Below, piece after piece: positions 27,386-36,120 of a stretch of DNA of 64,000 bases (the stretch's first letter is position 1; each line of letters starts with the position of its first letter). Both the position numbers and the translations under genes were made by a program. A model generated the notes under the pieces. That model saw nothing but the letters and a program-made list of their open reading frames with translations, was not told the origin of the DNA and ran no database searches. The stretch comes from an uncultured Sulfitobacter sp. (GTDB lineage Bacteria; Pseudomonadota; Alphaproteobacteria; Rhodobacterales; Rhodobacteraceae): positions 1-64,000 of the forward strand of contig NZ_CANNBM010000005.1 in assembly GCF_947502895.1 (NCBI RefSeq), given 5' to 3'.

Positions 27386-28366
27386 TTATTTGTGGTACCC
27401 TTCAATCACCGCAACTTCGTCGCGTGATCCAAGAATAACCGAAACACGCTGGTGATGTCCCGTTGGCGCGACTTCCAAAATGCGCCCTGTCCCGGTTGAG
27501 GATGCCCCCCCGGCCTGTTCAACCAACATTCCCATGGGGTTTGCCTCATACATCAGGCGCAACTTACCACCCTGCCCCGCGTTGCCAGTATCTTTGGGGT
27601 ACAAAAACACCCCACCCCGCGTGAGTATACGGTGCACATCCGCCACCATTGACGCGCACCACCGCATATTGAACTTTTTGGCGCGCGGTCCATTTTCGCC
27701 GCGCAAACAATCATCGATGTACTGGCGCACAGGCGCTTCCCACAAATCATATCGCGAAGCGTTGATCGCAAACTCCTGCGTTTGTGGTGGTATGGTCATT
27801 TCTGCCTGGGTCAGCAAAAACTCTCCAGATCCGGGGTGATGGGAAAAACCGTCGACCCCCTGCCCCGTTGTCACCACCAACCCTGTAGATGGGCCATAAA
27901 TCGCATAGCCTGCTGCTATCTGCTCGGTCCCTTTTATCTGGACTGCTTCTGCCGACGGCTCAACCGCGTCACCAAGGCGCACGATGGAAAAAATCGTACC
28001 TACAGACAGGTTCACATCCAGATTGGATGAACCATCAAGCGGATCATAGTAAACTACAAAATCACCCGCTTGCGGGTTCGTCTTGCACCAGTTCACTTCA
28101 TCAACTTCTTCTGACACCAACGCCGCTAGCGCCGGATTACCACCAACGATCTGCTGAAATATTTCGTCCGAGATAACATCGAGTTCTTTTTGGGTCTCGC
28201 CTTGGATATTTTCGGTTTCAGCAGCGCCCAACACTCCTGCAAAAGCACCATGGCGCACACGGTCTGAGATCATGCGGCATGCGGTTGCGATGTCCTCCAT
28301 CAGGATCATCAGATCGGTTTCAATGCTTTGGCTTGTTAAATGTTGGCGCAAGGTAGTTTGTGTCAT
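27386..28366 (-). CDS. fbp: Fructose-1,6-bisphosphatase, class I
   Basis: A 326-residue enzyme that hydrolyses fructose-1,6-bisphosphate to fructose-6-phosphate in gluconeogenesis or the Calvin cycle. Family motifs are clear: ALVSEEVDE, the metal-binding DPLDGSSNLDVNLSVGTIFS, and the C-terminal GGASSTGTGRILEV. The length fits class I bacterial enzymes. ATG 28366 is chosen because the family N-terminus begins at MTQTTLRQHL. It lies only 28 bases downstream of parB on the same strand, so it may be read through from the partition operon, which is an odd neighbourhood for a housekeeping enzyme. Confidence 0.95.
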   Translation of the reverse strand: MTQTTLRQHLTSQSIETDLMILMEDIATACRMISDRVRHGAFAGVLGAAETENIQGETQKELDVISDEIFQQIVGGNPALAALVSEEVDEVNWCKTNPQAGDFVVYYDPLDGSSNLDVNLSVGTIFSIVRLGDAVEPSAEAVQIKGTEQIAAGYAIYGPSTGLVVTTGQGVDGFSHHPGSGEFLLTQAEMTIPPQTQEFAINASRYDLWEAPVRQYIDDCLRGENGPRAKKFNMRWCASMVADVHRILTRGGVFLYPKDTGNAGQGGKLRLMYEANPMGMLVEQAGGASSTGTGRILEVAPTGHHQRVSVILGSRDEVAVIEGYHK

Positions 28367-28394
28367 GGGAAATCCTGTCTGGGCTGCGCCCTTC

Positions 28395-29312
28395 TTAGTG
28401 TGTTGTCTGCTTGGAAACCAGATCAGCGACGGCCTGCGCCAACCAGTCTGGATCAACCGACGCCCCTTTCAGGGTAAGCGACAAAGCCCCGTTCGCCGCA
28501 GCCTTTACGGAGACCTGAACAGCGCCGTTACTGGCTTTCGATGGCTTTGAAGGTGCCGTTGGTTTGGGTTTGTCTGGAGCACCGCCTCGCAGCCGCGGGA
28601 TGATCTCCCGAAAGGCACGCTTGGGTGTATTGACGATATCAACCTCGGCTACAATTCTGTCATGCAATTCGACACATGCACGGCCAAGAGATACGTCATT
28701 CTGACTGACCGAAAGGCGCTGTGCAATTTCCTGTTGGCTGAGATCACCAAGAGCGTCTGCGATCAAACCGATAGACAGCAATTCCTCAAAGCCACTGAGG
28801 TTCTTGCGCATTGTATTCTCGTGAAACCGCTCTTCCAAATCAGCTAGCGCCGCTTCACCTTCAACAGTCGCAATGACCGCAATGACCTTGCGGTTAAGGA
28901 TCTGACACGCAGCCAATCTCCGGCGGCCGGACTGGATGATGAAACGATCACCTGTCTCAAGCGGATTATCGCGGTCTGGCTGCCATGCGGGGTCAACTGG
29001 CCGCACGCGAATTGCCTGTGTCTGCCCGCGGCGTGCGATGTTGTCGATCAGCGCCTGAAATTCGGGTTCGTCACGCCACCCTTCCTGTCGGTCACTCCCC
29101 GTGGGGTCATCAACCTGATCAGGCTGCAACTCGATCGCGACAGTCCCGTTCAGAATACCATCAGCAAATGTTGCGCGGGTATCGTCAAGTCGCTGGCGCA
29201 GCATATTCATGGCTGTGCCGCCCCACATACCTCCCATTCCGGGCTTCCCTGTTTCTCCCGTATCTTCTTCTAACGGAATCGTTGTCGCATCGAGTTTGCG
29301 CTTGCGTGCCAT
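28395..29312 (-). CDS. parB: ParB-type plasmid partition protein
   Basis: A 305-residue centromere-binding partition protein. The ParB N-terminal nuclease-like/CTPase domain is at about 60-150, with the arginine motif IIQSGRRRLAACQIL and the ERFHENTMRKNLSGFEE segment. A helix-turn-helix follows (LSQQEIAQRLSVSQNDVSLG), then a Pro/Lys/Ser-rich linker and a short dimerisation tail. ATG 29312 overlaps the parA stop as TGATG, indicating translational coupling; an in-frame GTG at 29321 is less likely. With ParA it should segregate the replicon by binding nearby palindromic sites. Confidence 0.92.
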   Translation of the reverse strand: MARKRKLDATTIPLEEDTGETGKPGMGGMWGGTAMNMLRQRLDDTRATFADGILNGTVAIELQPDQVDDPTGSDRQEGWRDEPEFQALIDNIARRGQTQAIRVRPVDPAWQPDRDNPLETGDRFIIQSGRRRLAACQILNRKVIAVIATVEGEAALADLEERFHENTMRKNLSGFEELLSIGLIADALGDLSQQEIAQRLSVSQNDVSLGRACVELHDRIVAEVDIVNTPKRAFREIIPRLRGGAPDKPKPTAPSKPSKASNGAVQVSVKAAANGALSLTLKGASVDPDWLAQAVADLVSKQTTH

Positions 29313-30643
29313 CAACCCCACCTTTCTTTAATAAACTGTTCAGCAAATCCGCGCACCGGCAAGTGCGGCAGCACCCGCGCCACAAGGCTGTCGTTCACGG
29401 CATTCGCATTGGTCATAAATGCCTTGGCTGACGTGCGTCGTGTACGCGGCGGAAGATATTCATAGATGCTTTTGTATTCCTCAGCGGCATTGGCAATCGC
29501 GTCAGAGCGGTTGTACCAAACCTGACTAATCTCGCGCGGAGAGCGGCGGTAGAGATCAAGTATCTGGTCGGTATCTTGGTTGTTCTGTTCCTGCACAATC
29601 GTCGGCAAAACAACATGAGCACCGTTCCCGATCTCAAGATCAGCTTCAAATCCCATGATGAATTCCAGATATTCACCAATGTTACCGATGTAGGTCGCGA
29701 GCGTGGCCAGATCAAAACCCTTCATCGTCTGCGGGATCACAACGCTATCTGCCGCGATCAACCCGTTCAACTGCATCAGGGTCAAGGATGGCTGCTGATC
29801 GATAACAATCACATCGAGCGTTTCATTCAATGCCGCCTCAAATCGGGCAGGGTCAAAGGCACCTTCACCATCCCGAAGATCTGCCGTGGAGGTCTTTGGC
29901 GGATAGGCAGCGCTCCATCCAGTTATGGCATCCCGCAAGACGCGGTACACAGGCACGCCCCCACGCTGGGACAAGAAGAACAAACTGATGTCACCGTTCT
30001 GGATATTTGCACCACCAGGGATAAGCCGCACCCCGGGCCACGGCGTTGCGCGCCAAATCTCATTCAACTCTTCGGGAGTGCGCTTGGACAATTCTGATGC
30101 GCCCGGGTCATCCACCCCCATAAATTCGGCTAGGGTGGGGGTATCCGGCGCGAACAATGGGAGGTCTGCATCTGCGAAGTAGAGGCTGGCTGTGGCTTGC
30201 GGATCGGCGTCGATGATACCAACACGCAGACCGTAGAACAGCGACAGATACTGAGCAAAGTGCGCAGCGGTGAGCGATTTTCCTGTGCCGCCTTTCTGCG
30301 CACCAAACGTAATCACCTTCACAGGATCGCCGGCTTGACGCCAGTATAGGTGGTCGCGACGCGCACCAGGTCGGCTGGCAAGAATGCCGCGTATTGTGAT
30401 GATCTCAGAGGGCGAAAAACTCCGCTCACGCCCAGTCCGCTCACCTTCCGGATAGTGCGGCTCATCCTTGGCGATGCGTGTGAGGTAGGTCGTATCAACC
30501 CCGAGGAACTCGGCGACCTCAGTTTGAGAGAACCTGCGCGCTACGCGGCTTCGCATCGTGAGGTCGCGCTGGAGCTTGGTGTTCACCTGCGCCATGACCC
30601 GCCCCATATTGCGGATGAATTGTTCGAATTGCCCGTATGCCAT
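29312..30643 (-). CDS. parA: ParA-type partition ATPase with N-terminal DNA-binding domain
   Basis: A 443-residue ATPase. The N-terminal region carries a helix-turn-helix (FSQTEVAEFLGVDTTYLTRIA), as in type Ia ParA proteins that autorepress their operon. The ATPase core has the deviant Walker A KGGTGKSLTAAHF, the A' motif IDADPQATASLYF and Walker B-like VIDQQPSL. ATG 30643 lies 8 bases from a perfect palindrome at 30651-30664, a likely autorepression or ParB site. Alternative downstream ATGs exist within the first 20 residues. It is ordered rep-parA-parB on the minus strand. Confidence 0.92.
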   Translation of the reverse strand: MAYGQFEQFIRNMGRVMAQVNTKLQRDLTMRSRVARRFSQTEVAEFLGVDTTYLTRIAKDEPHYPEGERTGRERSFSPSEIITIRGILASRPGARRDHLYWRQAGDPVKVITFGAQKGGTGKSLTAAHFAQYLSLFYGLRVGIIDADPQATASLYFADADLPLFAPDTPTLAEFMGVDDPGASELSKRTPEELNEIWRATPWPGVRLIPGGANIQNGDISLFFLSQRGGVPVYRVLRDAITGWSAAYPPKTSTADLRDGEGAFDPARFEAALNETLDVIVIDQQPSLTLMQLNGLIAADSVVIPQTMKGFDLATLATYIGNIGEYLEFIMGFEADLEIGNGAHVVLPTIVQEQNNQDTDQILDLYRRSPREISQVWYNRSDAIANAAEEYKSIYEYLPPRTRRTSAKAFMTNANAVNDSLVARVLPHLPVRGFAEQFIKERWG

Positions 30644-30650
30644 TATCTTT

Positions 30651-30664
30651 ATATCCGCGGATAT
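30651..30664. promoter_or_regulatory. Perfect palindrome upstream of parA (candidate parS/ParA operator)
   Basis: ATATCCGCGGATAT is a perfect 14-base palindrome in the gap between the rep stop and the parA start. A second copy lies at 30980-30993. The shared context is 19 bases, GCAATATCCGCGGATATAA, present in opposite orientations at 30649-30667 and 30977-30995. I saw no third copy in the window. Its place fits a partition site or an autoregulatory operator of the par operon. Confidence 0.65.
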
Positions 30665-30666
30665 TG

Positions 30667-31566
30667 CTATGCTGCGACTTTGGAGCTTATCGCCAGTGAG
30701 GGCAAGCTCCGCTGGTAGAGTTTCCACCGCCGCAGATAGGATTTCAGAAGTTTGTATTTGGTGCTTTCGCCATCATAGCGAGGCAGATCTTTGATGATCC
30801 GCAATATCTGATACACATTCGGCGGCTTTCGCCAGTACGTTTGCCATTGTTCGTTTAGTGCTTTCATCAGTGCATCAAGCATCTCCATTGATGTTAGGTG
30901 TTGCTCTACGGCTGCTATAACTTCGGTGGAGGGTTGCTCTATTTGGTGGTGGGCCGCAAACATCGAAAGCGCTTTTGCAATATCCGCGGATATAATGGGT
31001 GGTTGGTCGGGTTCTTTTGTAAGCGCAGTACCTGTGCGGGCTACCAGTTCATCGCTTGGCCATGCAGCAAAGCCAGGGTAGGGCGCTTGGCCTGCAAGTG
31101 ATTTCCATTGTGAAACGAGATCATCAAAGGACCCTAACTGTTGTTTTTTATAGATATGATTTTTAGTTTCTAACGGGCGTTCATCTGGCTGAACTCTGCG
31201 TTCATGTTTCTTGGCAGGCACAGTCGTCGCGCGAGCTTTGTCTTTGCTAAGGTCTGCCCGCCATTCTTTCCAGAAAGTCACGGTATAGCGAAGGCGGTAA
31301 TTATAGCCGTTAGCCATCTTTTGCTCTTCGGTTGTTAACACACCCGCTGTGCGCAGCTCGGCGATGTAGCCGGAGACAGCCGCGCGGGATCGCCCAAGGC
31401 GGCGACCAAGTTGGGCAAGAGAGGGCCAGCACTGACCGGATGCATTCGCCATTCTGCAAAGTTCTGCAAGTGTGCGAAACGCACCTGGAGTGAGGTCGAG
31501 GTCAAACAGGGCGACAGGAAAGGCGACAAAGCCTTTGTTAGGGTCGCAATCAAGAATTTCAGACAT
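30667..31566 (-). CDS. Putative plasmid replication initiator (winged helix)
   Basis: A 299-residue protein directly upstream of parA-parB. Its N-terminal third is a winged-helix domain (LTPGAFRTLAELCRMANASG, then CWPSLAQLGRRLGRSRAAVSGYI and an ELRTAGVLTT wing) like those in plasmid replicases; the rest is not recognisable to me. It is neither a RepC of the RepABC class nor a Rep_3 protein by its motifs. ATG 31566 has a GGAG site 6 bases away; an upstream in-frame start at 31635 is less likely. The replicase role rests on synteny with parAB, as in the several single-replicase plasmid types of Rhodobacterales. Confidence 0.7.
   Translation of the reverse strand: MSEILDCDPNKGFVAFPVALFDLDLTPGAFRTLAELCRMANASGQCWPSLAQLGRRLGRSRAAVSGYIAELRTAGVLTTEEQKMANGYNYRLRYTVTFWKEWRADLSKDKARATTVPAKKHERRVQPDERPLETKNHIYKKQQLGSFDDLVSQWKSLAGQAPYPGFAAWPSDELVARTGTALTKEPDQPPIISADIAKALSMFAAHHQIEQPSTEVIAAVEQHLTSMEMLDALMKALNEQWQTYWRKPPNVYQILRIIKDLPRYDGESTKYKLLKSYLRRWKLYQRSLPSLAISSKVAA
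30980..30993. promoter_or_regulatory. Second copy of the rep/par palindrome, inside rep
   Basis: A second perfect ATATCCGCGGATAT, inside the rep coding region and inverted relative to the one before parA when the extended 19-base match is considered. Two such identical palindromes about 330 bases apart within a replication-partition module point to ParB or Rep binding. Confidence 0.6.
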
Positions 31567-31895
31567 AAAAGCTCCATGCGCTGCAAGCAGGGCTTGCGGC
31601 GATTCGGGCGCAATGATACTGTCAGGAACAAGCAAACGGACAGTGTCATTGCTGACATTGACGGATAGGCTCGGATGGCTGCAACCATTCGAGCCTTTTG
31701 TTTTATGGGATCTGCTGGATGTTCTGCCCCTCCATGATCGGTTTCACCTATGCGCCGCTGCCCACGATTTTTCGTGGTTTCTGAACGGCACGCTGCCTCT
31801 CGGAGGGTGTATTGCCTCCTAGTCCCTGTATTAGGTCAGGTTTGGCGTTAAATGCAATGACTAATCGCAGCAAGGCCGATTTGGGGCGTTGGGGG
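31567..31895. other. Gene-free region upstream of rep, possible origin
   Basis: A 329-base gap between rep and the ABC ATPase gene. It contains a perfect hairpin at 31762-31777 (CCACGA, TTTT, TCGTGG). No iterons or DnaA-box cluster were recognised. Plasmid origins often lie next to rep, so this is a place to look, but nothing here proves it. Confidence 0.35.
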
Positions 31896-32960
31896 TCACC
31901 GGATACGGGCTTCGGTTTTGGCATCGAACAACATGACATGTGCTGTTTCAAAGTCTAATTTGAGGCCGGCATTTTCCGGTGCGGATGTGTCGCCTCGGTT
32001 TTCGACAATCACCCGTTCGCGTGTCGGGGTGGTGAGATAGTCATAGGATACGCCGCCCAGATGCTCGCGGATGTCGAGGGTGATGGGGCTGTCGGGTTGG
32101 GGTGCCACATGCAGATGCTGCGGACGCAATCCGATAAATACCTCGGTTCCATCAGCAGGTAAGGTTACAGGCGCATCAATCAGCTTCCCGCCCAAGGCGG
32201 GTACAGAAACCTTGTCGCCTTTTACCATGCCGCGCAGAAAATTCATGGCAGGCGAGCCGATAAAGCCCGCCACGAACTTGTTATCTGGATCATCATAAAG
32301 GGCGATGGGGGAGCCTACCTGCTCAATGCGCCCCGCGCGCAGCACGACTATTTTGTCGGCCAATGTCATTGCCTCAACCTGATCATGTGTGACGTAGATC
32401 ATCGTTGCGCCGATTTCATTGTGCAGGCGGGCAATTTCCACGCGCATGTCCACGCGCAGTTCGGCGTCGAGGTTCGAAAGCGGCTCGTCAAACAAGAATA
32501 CCTCTGGTCCACGCACAATGGCGCGCCCAATCGCCACCCGTTGTCGCTGACCACCTGACAGTGCTTTGGGCTTGCGTGCCAGATAATCATCCAGCTGTAG
32601 AATAGAGGACGCCTCGGCTACTTTTTTGGAAATCTCGGTCTTTGGCACGCCGTTCATCTTGAGGCCGAAGCCCATGTTTTCGGCGACCGTCATATGTGGG
32701 TAGAGAGCATAGGTCTGGAAGACCATCGCGACACCGCGATCTGCTGGCTCGGCGTGGGTGACATCGCGGGCGCCGATATGGATCTCGCCAGCGCTTGTCG
32801 CCTCCAGCCCCGCGACCATGCGCAAAAGCGTGGATTTACCGCAGCCGGACGGGCCAACGAAAACGCAGAACTCTCCATGTGCAATTTCGAGGTCGATGCC
32901 ATGGATCACTTGGGTTTCGCCGTAGCGTTTGATCGCGTTTTTCAGGGTCACGCCAGACAT
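31896..32960 (-). CDS. ABC sugar transporter ATP-binding protein (MalK/UgpC type)
   Basis: A 354-residue ATPase energising the galactoside importer encoded at 33.9-37.0 kb. It has Walker A GPSGCGKST, Q-loop AMVFQTYALYPHMT, signature LSGGQRQRVAIGRAI, Walker B VFLFDEPLSNLDAEL and the switch VTHDQ, plus a C-terminal TOBE_2-like regulatory domain (VFIGLRPQHLHV). ATG 32960 is chosen because GAGAGGAG precedes it and the family begins at MSGVTLKN. It follows the IclR gene by 13 bases and is transcribed away from the permease genes, so the transporter is split over two divergent units. Confidence 0.93.
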   Translation of the reverse strand: MSGVTLKNAIKRYGETQVIHGIDLEIAHGEFCVFVGPSGCGKSTLLRMVAGLEATSAGEIHIGARDVTHAEPADRGVAMVFQTYALYPHMTVAENMGFGLKMNGVPKTEISKKVAEASSILQLDDYLARKPKALSGGQRQRVAIGRAIVRGPEVFLFDEPLSNLDAELRVDMRVEIARLHNEIGATMIYVTHDQVEAMTLADKIVVLRAGRIEQVGSPIALYDDPDNKFVAGFIGSPAMNFLRGMVKGDKVSVPALGGKLIDAPVTLPADGTEVFIGLRPQHLHVAPQPDSPITLDIREHLGGVSYDYLTTPTRERVIVENRGDTSAPENAGLKLDFETAHVMLFDAKTEARIR

Positions 32961-32973
32961 GGGTCGTCTCCTC

Positions 32974-33759
32974 TCAGGGATGTGCGGGAAATTGCCAATC
33001 TTGTGCGGCTGCGCCGATTTGCGCACATGCAGTGAGCAGGGCAGGGCGCAGGGCACTCAGATTTGACAGGCTGTTGCGGTTTGTGGAGCTTGCGATAGAG
33101 AGCGCGCCAATCACACTTCCCGCCCGCCCGTGTATGGGTGCGGCAATGGAGATAACGCCTTGTTCGTGCTCTTCACGGTCAAAGGCTACTCCATCGGCGG
33201 CAATTTCACGTAGCTCTGGCAGAAGGGTTTCAACGCTGGTGTGCGTATTGGGCGTATAACTTAAGAATGCCTGTTGGCGCAGCGCACGCGTGCGACGATC
33301 TTCTGACAGAAATGCGAGGATGGCTTTGCCGACACCCGTGCAAAACGCAGGTGCGACACGGCCAGGCTGGGCCAGCGTTTCAAACAGCGGGTCAGACCGG
33401 CGCTTGTCTATAAATATTACCTGTCCGTTGTCGATCTGCGCCAGATGCACTGTCTCGCCCGTCTGTGCGGCGAGCGCCTCCATCGTAGGCGCGGCCAGAG
33501 GGGCGAGCGAGCTTTGCCCCCAAGCCGTATGTGCCAGCTGCACCAGTCGCAAGCCGAGGTGATAGGTTTGGGTTTCAGGCGCATAGGTCAGTAGGCGTTG
33601 ATGGGTCAGAGTTTGCAAAAAACGATAGAGCGTTGCCTTGGGGTGCGTGCTCTTGGCCAAAAGTTCAGAGAAGCGAACAGGGCGGCCAAAGGCTGCGACG
33701 GAATCAAGAACATCCATCGCTTTTCCAACTGTGCCATCACTTTTCACATGTTCGTTCAT
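32974..33759 (-). CDS. IclR-family transcriptional regulator
   Basis: A 261-residue regulator with an N-terminal winged helix (RFSELLAKSTHPKATLYRFL) and the C-terminal IclR effector domain (GETVHLAQIDNGQVIFIDKR; DREEHEQGVISIAAPI). It is divergent from the sugar-binding protein gene and cotranscribed with the transporter ATPase, so it most likely controls the galactoside island in response to a pathway intermediate. ATG 33759 begins the conserved domain; the upstream extension to 33798 is unlikely. Confidence 0.92.
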   Translation of the reverse strand: MNEHVKSDGTVGKAMDVLDSVAAFGRPVRFSELLAKSTHPKATLYRFLQTLTHQRLLTYAPETQTYHLGLRLVQLAHTAWGQSSLAPLAAPTMEALAAQTGETVHLAQIDNGQVIFIDKRRSDPLFETLAQPGRVAPAFCTGVGKAILAFLSEDRRTRALRQQAFLSYTPNTHTSVETLLPELREIAADGVAFDREEHEQGVISIAAPIHGRAGSVIGALSIASSTNRNSLSNLSALRPALLTACAQIGAAAQDWQFPAHP

Positions 33760-33805
33760 TGCTCTCTCAGACTGATACTCCGTGTCTCGATAAGGCACGA
33801 AATCG

Positions 33806-33834
33806 TTGACAGGCTATGCGTGCTACCGCATATT
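33806..33834 (+). promoter_or_regulatory. Sigma-70-like promoter of the galactoside operon
   Basis: TTGACA at 33806-33811, a 17-base spacer, and CATATT at 33829-33834. The predicted start near 33841 falls on the small dyad TCAATAGTTGA (33836-33846), which could be an IclR operator. The first gene starts about 97 bases further on. Confidence 0.55.
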
Positions 33835-33937
33835 TTCAATAGTTGAGATCAGGTTTCATTATTTGGAACCTCGCGGCAGGGTGACGGAGGAGCGTGCCGT
33901 GTCGGTGTCTCGTATGAAAACCACTAGGGAGGACATC

Positions 33938-35176
33938 ATGTTCCAACGTACCAAAACGCTGCTGGCGGGGCTTGCAGCCAGCACGATGCTGACAGCCGCA
34001 GCATTCGCGGGTGAGCTGATTATCAATACCGACACTTCCGACCCCGCGCCAAAGAAAGCGTTTGAGGAAGTCATTGCAGGGTTTGAAGCCGAAAACCCTG
34101 ATATCAAGGTGACATGGAACCTGTTCGATCACGAAGGGTACAAAACGTCGATCCGCAATTTTCTTACGGCGGATGCGCCTGATCTGGCCAACTGGTACGC
34201 GGGCAACCGGATGTTGCCATATGTGAATGCAGGCCTGTTCGAGGCTGTGGATGATGTTTGGGAAGAGAACGGACTGAACGAATCCCTCGCTTCTGCAAAA
34301 GGGTCGATGACGATTGACGGAAAAATCTGGGGTGTGCCGTACACCTATTATCAGTGGGGCGTCTATTATCGCAAAGACCTGTTCGAGGCGAACAACATCG
34401 CGGTGCCAAAAAACTGGGACGAGTTTAAGGCCGCTGGTGAAACGCTGAAAGCGGCGGGCATCACGCCGATCACCATCGGCACCAAGTATCTGTGGACCGC
34501 TGGCGGTGTGTTTGACTACCTCAACCTTCGCACCAACGGGTACGAGTTCCATATGGCACTGACACGCGGCGAAATTGCGTGGACTGACGACCGTGTGCGC
34601 GCCACCATGGCCAACTGGAAAGAGCTTCTGGACGCAGGCTTCTTCCTTGAAAACCACGCCGCGTTTAGCTGGCAGGAAGCACTGGCACCAATGGTGCAGG
34701 GTGAAGCAGCAATGTATGTAATGGGTAACTTCGCGGTGGCACCACTGCGCGAGGCTGGCCTGACGGATGATCAGCTTGGCTTTTTCCAGTTCCCGATGAT
34801 CAACTCTGACGTGCCGATGGCCGAAGAAGCCCCGACAGATACGATCCACCTGACAGCCAACGGCAAGAACAAGGAGAATGGCAAGAAATTCCTCGCCTAT
34901 CTCGCACGCGCGGATGTTCAGACCCAGATCAACGAAACGATGGGCCAGTTGCCGATCAACAAGAACTCGTCTGTCGGTGACGACAAATTCTTGCAAGCCG
35001 GTTACGAAATGCTGAGCAATACCGATGGCGGCATCGCACAGTTCTTTGACCGTGACGCACCTGCCGAAATGGCAAAGGCTGGTATGGAAGGTTTTCAGGA
35101 GTTCATGGTCAAGCCCGAACGTCTGGATAAAATCCTTGAGCGTCTTGAGAAAGTGCGGATGCGCATCAACAAATAA
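33938..35176 (+). CDS. Extracellular solute-binding protein of sugar ABC transporter
   Basis: A 412-residue periplasmic binding protein of the family 1 oligosaccharide type. It has a Sec signal peptide (MFQRTKTLLAGLAASTMLTA, cleavage after AFA), then the fold typical of MalE-like proteins (FEAENPDIKVTWNLF; WGVPYTYYQWGVYYRKDLF). ATG 33938 has a strong AGGGAGG site. Together with two permeases and the ATPase it forms an importer; the neighbouring alpha- and beta-galactosidases suggest galactosides as ligands. A terminator-like hairpin directly after the gene would give surplus binding protein over permease. Confidence 0.92.
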   Translation: MFQRTKTLLAGLAASTMLTAAAFAGELIINTDTSDPAPKKAFEEVIAGFEAENPDIKVTWNLFDHEGYKTSIRNFLTADAPDLANWYAGNRMLPYVNAGLFEAVDDVWEENGLNESLASAKGSMTIDGKIWGVPYTYYQWGVYYRKDLFEANNIAVPKNWDEFKAAGETLKAAGITPITIGTKYLWTAGGVFDYLNLRTNGYEFHMALTRGEIAWTDDRVRATMANWKELLDAGFFLENHAAFSWQEALAPMVQGEAAMYVMGNFAVAPLREAGLTDDQLGFFQFPMINSDVPMAEEAPTDTIHLTANGKNKENGKKFLAYLARADVQTQINETMGQLPINKNSSVGDDKFLQAGYEMLSNTDGGIAQFFDRDAPAEMAKAGMEGFQEFMVKPERLDKILERLEKVRMRINK

Positions 35177-35180
35177 GACC

Positions 35181-35212
35181 AAAAGCACCTCCGCAAATGC
35201 GGGGGTGCTTTT
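35181..35212 (+). terminator. Hairpin with T-run after the binding-protein gene
   Basis: AAAAGCACC, then a short CCGCA/TGCGG stem extension, and GGTGCTTTT close a strong hairpin followed by TT. Placed between the binding-protein stop and the first permease start, it probably acts as a partial terminator that lowers permease expression. Confidence 0.75.
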
Positions 35213-35229
35213 CTAGGGTAGGGGGCAAC

Positions 35230-36120
35230 ATGCAAAGCTATTGGAAGCGTAACCAGCAGCGACTGGCGCCATGGATATTCCTCGCACCGGGCATGTTCAT
35301 GTTTGCCGTCTATGTAATTTTTCCAATCTTCCAGTCCGTCAGTCTGTCTTTCTATGAGTGGGACGGTCTGGGTAAAGCGACATATGTTGGGACCGACAAC
35401 TATGTCGAATTAATGGACGACGAGGATTTCTATACCTCGCTCAAGAACAACGTGATCTGGCTGGTGCTGTATATGCTGGCAATCCCGGCAGGGTTGTTTG
35501 TGGCGCTGTTTCTCAACCAGACAGTACGCGGTATCCGCATCTACAAATCGTTGTTCTTCTTTCCCTTTGTCATTTCCCAAGTTGTTGTTGGGTTGGTGTT
35601 TTCGTGGTTCTACGATCCGAGCAATGGTTTGCTGAACATTTTTCTGGGGGTATTCGGTGTTGATCCCATCGCTGTTTTGGCAGACGAGCGTTACGTGACC
35701 TACGGTATCATCGCCGCAGGGCTGTGGCCCCAGACGGCTTATTGCATGATCCTTTATCTCACAGGTTTGAACGCCGTAGACCCCGAACAGATCGAGGCTG
35801 CGCGGCTAGACAACGCAAAAGGTCTCAAGCTGTTGTGGTACGTGGTTTTGCCGCAGCTAAAGCCAGCCACATTCATTGCTGTGGTTGTCACGATCATCGG
35901 CGCGCTGCGCTCGTTCGATCTCATCTCGATCATGACAGACGGTGGGCCTTATGGCTCGTCTCGGGTGCTCGCGTTTTATATGTATGAGCAGGCCTTTTCG
36001 GAGTACGGCTTTCGCATGGGGTATGGCGCAGCTATCGCAGTGGTGTTGTTCGCTATCATGATGATCTACATCGCGTTCTTCTTGTGGAAAATGTACCGCG
36101 ACGAAAAAGGGGCGCACTGA
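35230..36120 (+). CDS. ABC sugar transporter permease (MalF-like)
   Basis: A 296-residue inner-membrane permease with about six membrane segments. It carries the EAA loop that contacts the ATPase (EQIEAARLDNAKGLKLLW then VVLPQLKP). ATG 35230 is chosen because a GGGTAGGGGG site precedes it; an earlier frame opening at 35197 lies inside the hairpin. It overlaps the next permease gene by one base. Confidence 0.93.
   Translation: MQSYWKRNQQRLAPWIFLAPGMFMFAVYVIFPIFQSVSLSFYEWDGLGKATYVGTDNYVELMDDEDFYTSLKNNVIWLVLYMLAIPAGLFVALFLNQTVRGIRIYKSLFFFPFVISQVVVGLVFSWFYDPSNGLLNIFLGVFGVDPIAVLADERYVTYGIIAAGLWPQTAYCMILYLTGLNAVDPEQIEAARLDNAKGLKLLWYVVLPQLKPATFIAVVVTIIGALRSFDLISIMTDGGPYGSSRVLAFYMYEQAFSEYGFRMGYGAAIAVVLFAIMMIYIAFFLWKMYRDEKGAH

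Noticed and set aside
28395..31566. RepABC-type replicon
   Set aside because: Gene order is rep-parA-parB with the replicase first, and the replicase does not show RepC features, so it is another replicon class.
33836..35188. 450-residue minus-strand frame opposite the sugar-binding protein gene
   Set aside because: Long, but exactly antisense to a clear binding protein with signal peptide and good ribosome site; His/Val-rich composition and no recognisable domain.
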